The translations under genes were made by a program, and so were the position numbers. Below are positions 61,128 to 64,000 of a DNA stretch of 64,000 bases, piece after piece. Under the pieces are notes generated by a model. It was not told where the DNA came from and did no database searches. It saw nothing but the letters and a program-made list of their open reading frames with translations. Every line of letters begins with the position of its first letter. Position 1 is the first letter of the stretch. This DNA is from Paenibacillus chitinolyticus NBRC 15660 (GTDB taxonomy: Bacteria > Bacillota > Bacilli > Paenibacillales > NBRC-103111): the NCBI RefSeq assembly GCF_000739915.1, contig NZ_BBJT01000009.1, positions 124,001 through 188,000 of the forward strand, read 5' to 3'.

Positions 61128-62597
61128 GTGAAAAAAAATGAGCCGGATAACCGGAAGGGACAAGCCGGGGGCGACAGCGGTCCGGCAAGCCGTTCTCGGA
61201 CCGACCGGAGAAACAGCCAGGCCGCAAAGCCGAAACGAGAGCATGTAAAAAAATCGGCGCGCGACGCCGCGCTCAGCGTATTGACAGGCGTCGAGGAAGC
61301 GGGTTCCTACAGCAACCTCAAGCTGAATCAGATACTGCGCGAAGCGGATCTCCCGCGTCCGGATGCCGCTCTGGCTACGGAAATTGTGTACGGAACGATC
61401 CAGAGACGGAATACAATCGACTATTACTTGGCGAAACTGGTGACCAAGGGGCTCGGCAAGCTTCAGCCCTGGGTACGCAGTCTGCTCCGGATGAGCTTGT
61501 ATCAGCTCCTGTATCTGGAGCGTGTGCCCGACCACGCGGTTGTTAGCGAAGCCGTTAACATAGCGAAGCGCCGGGGCCATCAAGGAATCTCCGGCATGGT
61601 CAACGGCGTGCTGCGCAGCGCCATCCGTCAGCGTGCGGAGCTAACGCTTCCGCAGGGGATGACGGACGCGGAGCGCATTTCGCTTGAGCATTCCCATCCC
61701 GAGTGGCTGGTCCGGCGCTGGATCAAGCAGTATGGGGCCGAAGCGTGCGAGCGCATCTGCAAGGCGAACAACGAGCCGCCGCACGTCAGCATCCGCGCGA
61801 ATGCGCGCCGCCAGCATCAAGACGCTCTGTTGGAGCAGCTTCGGCTGGGCGGATTTGACGCCGAGCCTTCGGCACTGTCGCCCGCCGGCATCGTCGTATC
61901 CTCGGGCGGAAACATGGCGCTGACGCCGGGCTTCGGCCAGGGCGACTACTCCATCCAGGACGAAAGTTCCATGCTCGTTGCCGAAGCGCTTCAGCCGGAG
62001 GCCGGCATGACCGTCCTGGACTGCTGCGCCGCTCCGGGCGGCAAAACGGCGCACATCGCCGAGAAGATGGACGACACCGGCACGGTGTGGGCCTGCGACC
62101 TGCATCCTCACAAAAAGCGGCTGATCGACGAACAGGCCCAAAGGCTGGGCCTGAAGTCGGTCCGCACCTTGGTGAAGGACGCCAGGGAGCTTGCCGGGGA
62201 ATTCGAGCCGGCCTCGTTTGACCGCATCCTGCTTGACGCTCCCTGTTCGGGCTTCGGCGTCATCCGCCGGAAGCCCGACCTGAAATGGGGCAAGCGGGAG
62301 GAGGACATCGCCGGGATCGCGGCCGTCCAGCAGAGCATCCTGGAGGCTGTTCACGGTCTGCTCAAACCCGGCGGGGTGCTTGTCTACAGCACGTGTACAA
62401 TCGAGCGGACGGAGAACGAGGACGCGGTGGCTCGCTTCCTGGAGGCCCATCCGGAGTTTGTCTTTGATCCGATTCCGACAACAGGCTGGCCGGAATCCGC
62501 GCCTCTGGAGCAGGCGGCTTCGGGCATGATCTCGATTATGCCGGACCGGTACGGGACGGACGGCTTCTTTATCGCCCGGATACGGCGTTTGGCGTAA
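61128..62597 (+). CDS. rsmB: 16S rRNA m5C967 methyltransferase
   Basis: A 489-residue RsmB (Sun). N-terminal NusB-like domain (about 45-190), then an SAM-dependent methyltransferase with DCCAAPGGKTAHIAEKM, DAPCSGFGVIRRKPDL (Cys) and YSTCTIERTENED (catalytic Cys). It methylates C967 of 16S rRNA. A Lys/Arg/Ser-rich N-terminal extension of about 45 residues precedes the conserved part, so the start is uncertain: GTG 61128 is chosen, with ATG 61065 and ATG 61113 as alternatives. It follows fmt by about 155 bases. Confidence 0.9.
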   Translation: MKKNEPDNRKGQAGGDSGPASRSRTDRRNSQAAKPKREHVKKSARDAALSVLTGVEEAGSYSNLKLNQILREADLPRPDAALATEIVYGTIQRRNTIDYYLAKLVTKGLGKLQPWVRSLLRMSLYQLLYLERVPDHAVVSEAVNIAKRRGHQGISGMVNGVLRSAIRQRAELTLPQGMTDAERISLEHSHPEWLVRRWIKQYGAEACERICKANNEPPHVSIRANARRQHQDALLEQLRLGGFDAEPSALSPAGIVVSSGGNMALTPGFGQGDYSIQDESSMLVAEALQPEAGMTVLDCCAAPGGKTAHIAEKMDDTGTVWACDLHPHKKRLIDEQAQRLGLKSVRTLVKDARELAGEFEPASFDRILLDAPCSGFGVIRRKPDLKWGKREEDIAGIAAVQQSILEAVHGLLKPGGVLVYSTCTIERTENEDAVARFLEAHPEFVFDPIPTTGWPESAPLEQAASGMISIMPDRYGTDGFFIARIRRLA

Positions 62598-62910
62598 GCT
62601 GCGGATAAAAAGAACGGGACGGGTGAGCAGCTCCGGTTCGGCATCGCGATGTCGTTCGGGGAGGAGGCGCCTGCAGGCTGCTCTCCCTCTGCCGCCCGGC
62701 TCGTCCGTTTGCGATTTTGCATCGTGCAGCCCGGATGAATCCGTTAAACGCTCCGGCCGCAGCTCAGCACGCTAGGCGGGGGCAGTTCCTTCCGCTGCCT
62801 TCAATCGAACCGGACTCACCCGCGGAGTTAGTGTGTTTAGCCGTCTTTTATGCTAAAATAGGAAGGATTCGGCTGGAAAACCCATTTTTTTATTTGGAAA
62901 TAAGTTAGGT
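62598..62910. other. intergenic region between rsmB and rlmN
   Basis: About 310 GC-rich bases. GAGCAGC (about 62623) can pair with GCTGCTC (about 62674), enclosing CATCGCGATG, a palindrome. The element TGCTAAAAT at 62851-62859 is an extended -10 box for rlmN. No coding frame with family similarity and no tRNA was seen. Confidence 0.45.
62851..62859 (+). promoter_or_regulatory. extended -10 promoter element of rlmN
   Basis: TGC followed by TAAAAT, about 60 bases before the start codon; -35 weak. It would let rlmN be transcribed separately from rsmB. Confidence 0.5.
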
Positions 62911-62919
62911 GTGATTACT

Positions 62920-63987
62920 GTGAAAAATAAAACCTTGCAAGTAGATAAACCTTTTGTGTACGACTACAGTCTGGAAGACTGGAAGCAGTGGACCGAAGAG
63001 AACAAAGAGCCGGTCTTCCGCGCCGGACAGATTTTCGACTGGCTGTATGTGAAACGTGTCACGGACTTTGAAGAAATGACGAATTTGTCGAAGGCGCTTC
63101 GCGAGAAATTGAAGGCCGGCTTTTCCTTCGTCACACTGACCGAAATCGCCAAGCAGCAGTCGAAAGACGGAACGGTGAAGTTCCTGTTCGAGCTGGCGGA
63201 CAAAAACGCGATCGAGACCGTCATCATGAAGCACAGCTACGGCAACAGCGTATGTGTGACGACTCAGGTCGGCTGCCGGATCGGCTGCACGTTCTGCGCC
63301 TCCACACTCGGCGGATTGAAGCGTGATTTGCGCGCGGGCGAAATCGTCGCCCAGATTGTCAAAGCGCAGCAGCTCCTCGATGCCACGGGAGAGCGCGTGA
63401 GCTCCATTGTCATCATGGGAATCGGCGAACCGTTCGAGAACTACGATGCGATGATGAAGTTTTTAAACATTATGATTCACCCGAAGGGTCTGAATATCGG
63501 CCAGCGCCACATCACCGTTTCGACCAGCGGTATCGTGCCGAACATTTACCGATTTGCGGACGAGGATACGCAGATCAATTTGGCGATTTCCATCCATGCG
63601 CCCAATGATGCGCTCCGTTCCAAGTTAATGCCGGTTAACCGCCGGTTCCCGTTCGCCGATCTGATCGAGTCGTGCAAATATTACATGGCCAAAACGGGCC
63701 GCCGCATCACGTTCGAGTACGCTCTGATGGGCAACGTAAACGACCAGGCCGAGCATGCCGAGGAACTCGCCGAAGTTCTGAAGGAACTGCCGATGTGCCA
63801 CGTTAACCTGATTCCGGTCAATTACGTGCAGGAGCGGGATTACGTACGGACGACGCGCGACGATATTTTTAACTTCCAGCGCATTCTGGAACGCAACAAA
63901 ATCAACGCAACCATACGCCGTGAGCAGGGCAGCGACATTGCCGCCGCCTGTGGACAACTGCGGGCCAAGCATATGGAAGCGAAATAA
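62920..63987 (+). CDS. rlmN: dual-specificity 23S rRNA/tRNA adenine-C2 methyltransferase
   Basis: A 355-residue radical-SAM enzyme methylating A2503 of 23S rRNA and A37 of some tRNAs. The cluster motif CxxxCxxC is CRIGCTFC at about residues 115-122, followed by [11 protein letters not shown]. The catalytic Cys of the C-terminal part lies in AACGQL. GTG 62920 has AGGTGTGA just before it; the GTG at 62911 is inside that site. In Bacillus rlmN precedes prpC, and a start codon for another gene follows here. Confidence 0.95.
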   Translation: MKNKTLQVDKPFVYDYSLEDWKQWTEENKEPVFRAGQIFDWLYVKRVTDFEEMTNLSKALREKLKAGFSFVTLTEIAKQQSKDGTVKFLFELADKNAIETVIMKHSYGNSVCVTTQVGCRIGCTFCASTLGGLKRDLRAGEIVAQIVKAQQLLDATGERVSSIVIMGIGEPFENYDAMMKFLNIMIHPKGLNIGQRHITVSTSGIVPNIYRFADEDTQINLAISIHAPNDALRSKLMPVNRRFPFADLIESCKYYMAKTGRRITFEYALMGNVNDQAEHAEELAEVLKELPMCHVNLIPVNYVQERDYVRTTRDDIFNFQRILERNKINATIRREQGSDIAAACGQLRAKHMEAK

Positions 63988-63996
63988 CGGAGTGAA

Positions 63997-64000
63997 ATGC
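63997..64000 (+). other. possible start of the next gene
   Basis: GGAGTGA then ATG at 63997-63999, nine bases past the rlmN stop at 63985-63987. By Bacillus gene order this could be the phosphatase gene prpC/stp, but only one codon is in the window. Confidence 0.4.

Noticed and set aside
1-64000. Prophage, insertion sequence, CRISPR array, integrase, tRNA or rRNA
   Set aside because: None found: no transposase or integrase motifs, no regularly spaced repeats, no rRNA or cloverleaf sequences recognised.

Overview
The window looks like chromosomal DNA of a low-to-mid GC, endospore-forming Firmicute of the order Bacillales, most likely Paenibacillaceae (inference from gene content and gene order, not from a database match). 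Pointers are ccpA with acsA/acuA/acuC, tyrS and rpsD close together as in Bacillus, a tyrosine T-box, remA-gmk-rpoZ-coaBC-priA-def-fmt-rsmB-rlmN in the Bacillus order, ylaN, ylbF/ylbG, yugN, rqcH (yloA) and yloB, strong AGGAGG ribosome sites and many TTG/GTG starts. Nothing resembles a prophage, plasmid, integrase, insertion sequence, CRISPR array, tRNA or rRNA. The window is mostly core genome with a few lineage-specific genes between core blocks.

Layout. 1-5 kb: a cut-off unknown gene, shikimate kinase, a rhodanese, a FluC (CrcB) pair, a divergent EPSP synthase, a C39-like peptidase and a CoA-binding protein. 5-10 kb: a Tyr/Gln/Ser/Gly-rich protein with three copies of a 24-residue module, then a GlcNAc-type PTS transporter overlapping its own Enzyme I, and a DJ-1/PfpI protein. 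10-22.5 kb: a zinc-ribbon protein, ccpA, mtnN, acuAC divergent from acsA with a cre-like box before acsA, a class A PBP with fibronectin-III domains, T-box/tyrS and rpsD with a long leader. 22.5-33.5 kb: a GAF/GGDEF protein, a TVP38-family membrane protein, an M29 aminopeptidase, a degenerate HPr-like protein, ylaN, a cation/proton antiporter, an Asp23 protein, ftsW, yugN, an M20 hydrolase, a CBS protein and a nuclease lipoprotein. 33.7-37.4 kb: an XPB helicase overlapping a helicase-associated partner. 37.6-45.5 kb: ylbF, an asparaginase, ylbG, an orphan protein, a LysR regulator, a PHP phosphoesterase, gtaB, ugd and a MerR-type regulator with a CarH-like cobalamin domain. 45.5-64 kb: rqcH facing away from yloB, then dapF, yitJ and the long housekeeping run from yicC to rlmN.

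How the genes fit together. Carbon control is a theme: CcpA, a cre-like site at acsA, the acetylation/deacetylation pair AcuA/AcuC acting on AcsA, a PTS operon, and an HPr-fold protein that keeps the Ser46 position but lacks His15 and the first strand. Envelope work is represented by the PBP, FtsW and the UDP-glucuronate pair GtaB/Ugd. Translation is represented by TyrS, S4, Def, Fmt, RsmB, RlmN and RqcH.

The most interesting items are the truncated HPr-like protein, the XPB/partner pair that shares a domain, the CarH-like regulator, the EPSP synthase with altered glyphosate-loop residues, and the triple-repeat tyrosine-rich protein. None can be proved new from sequence alone.
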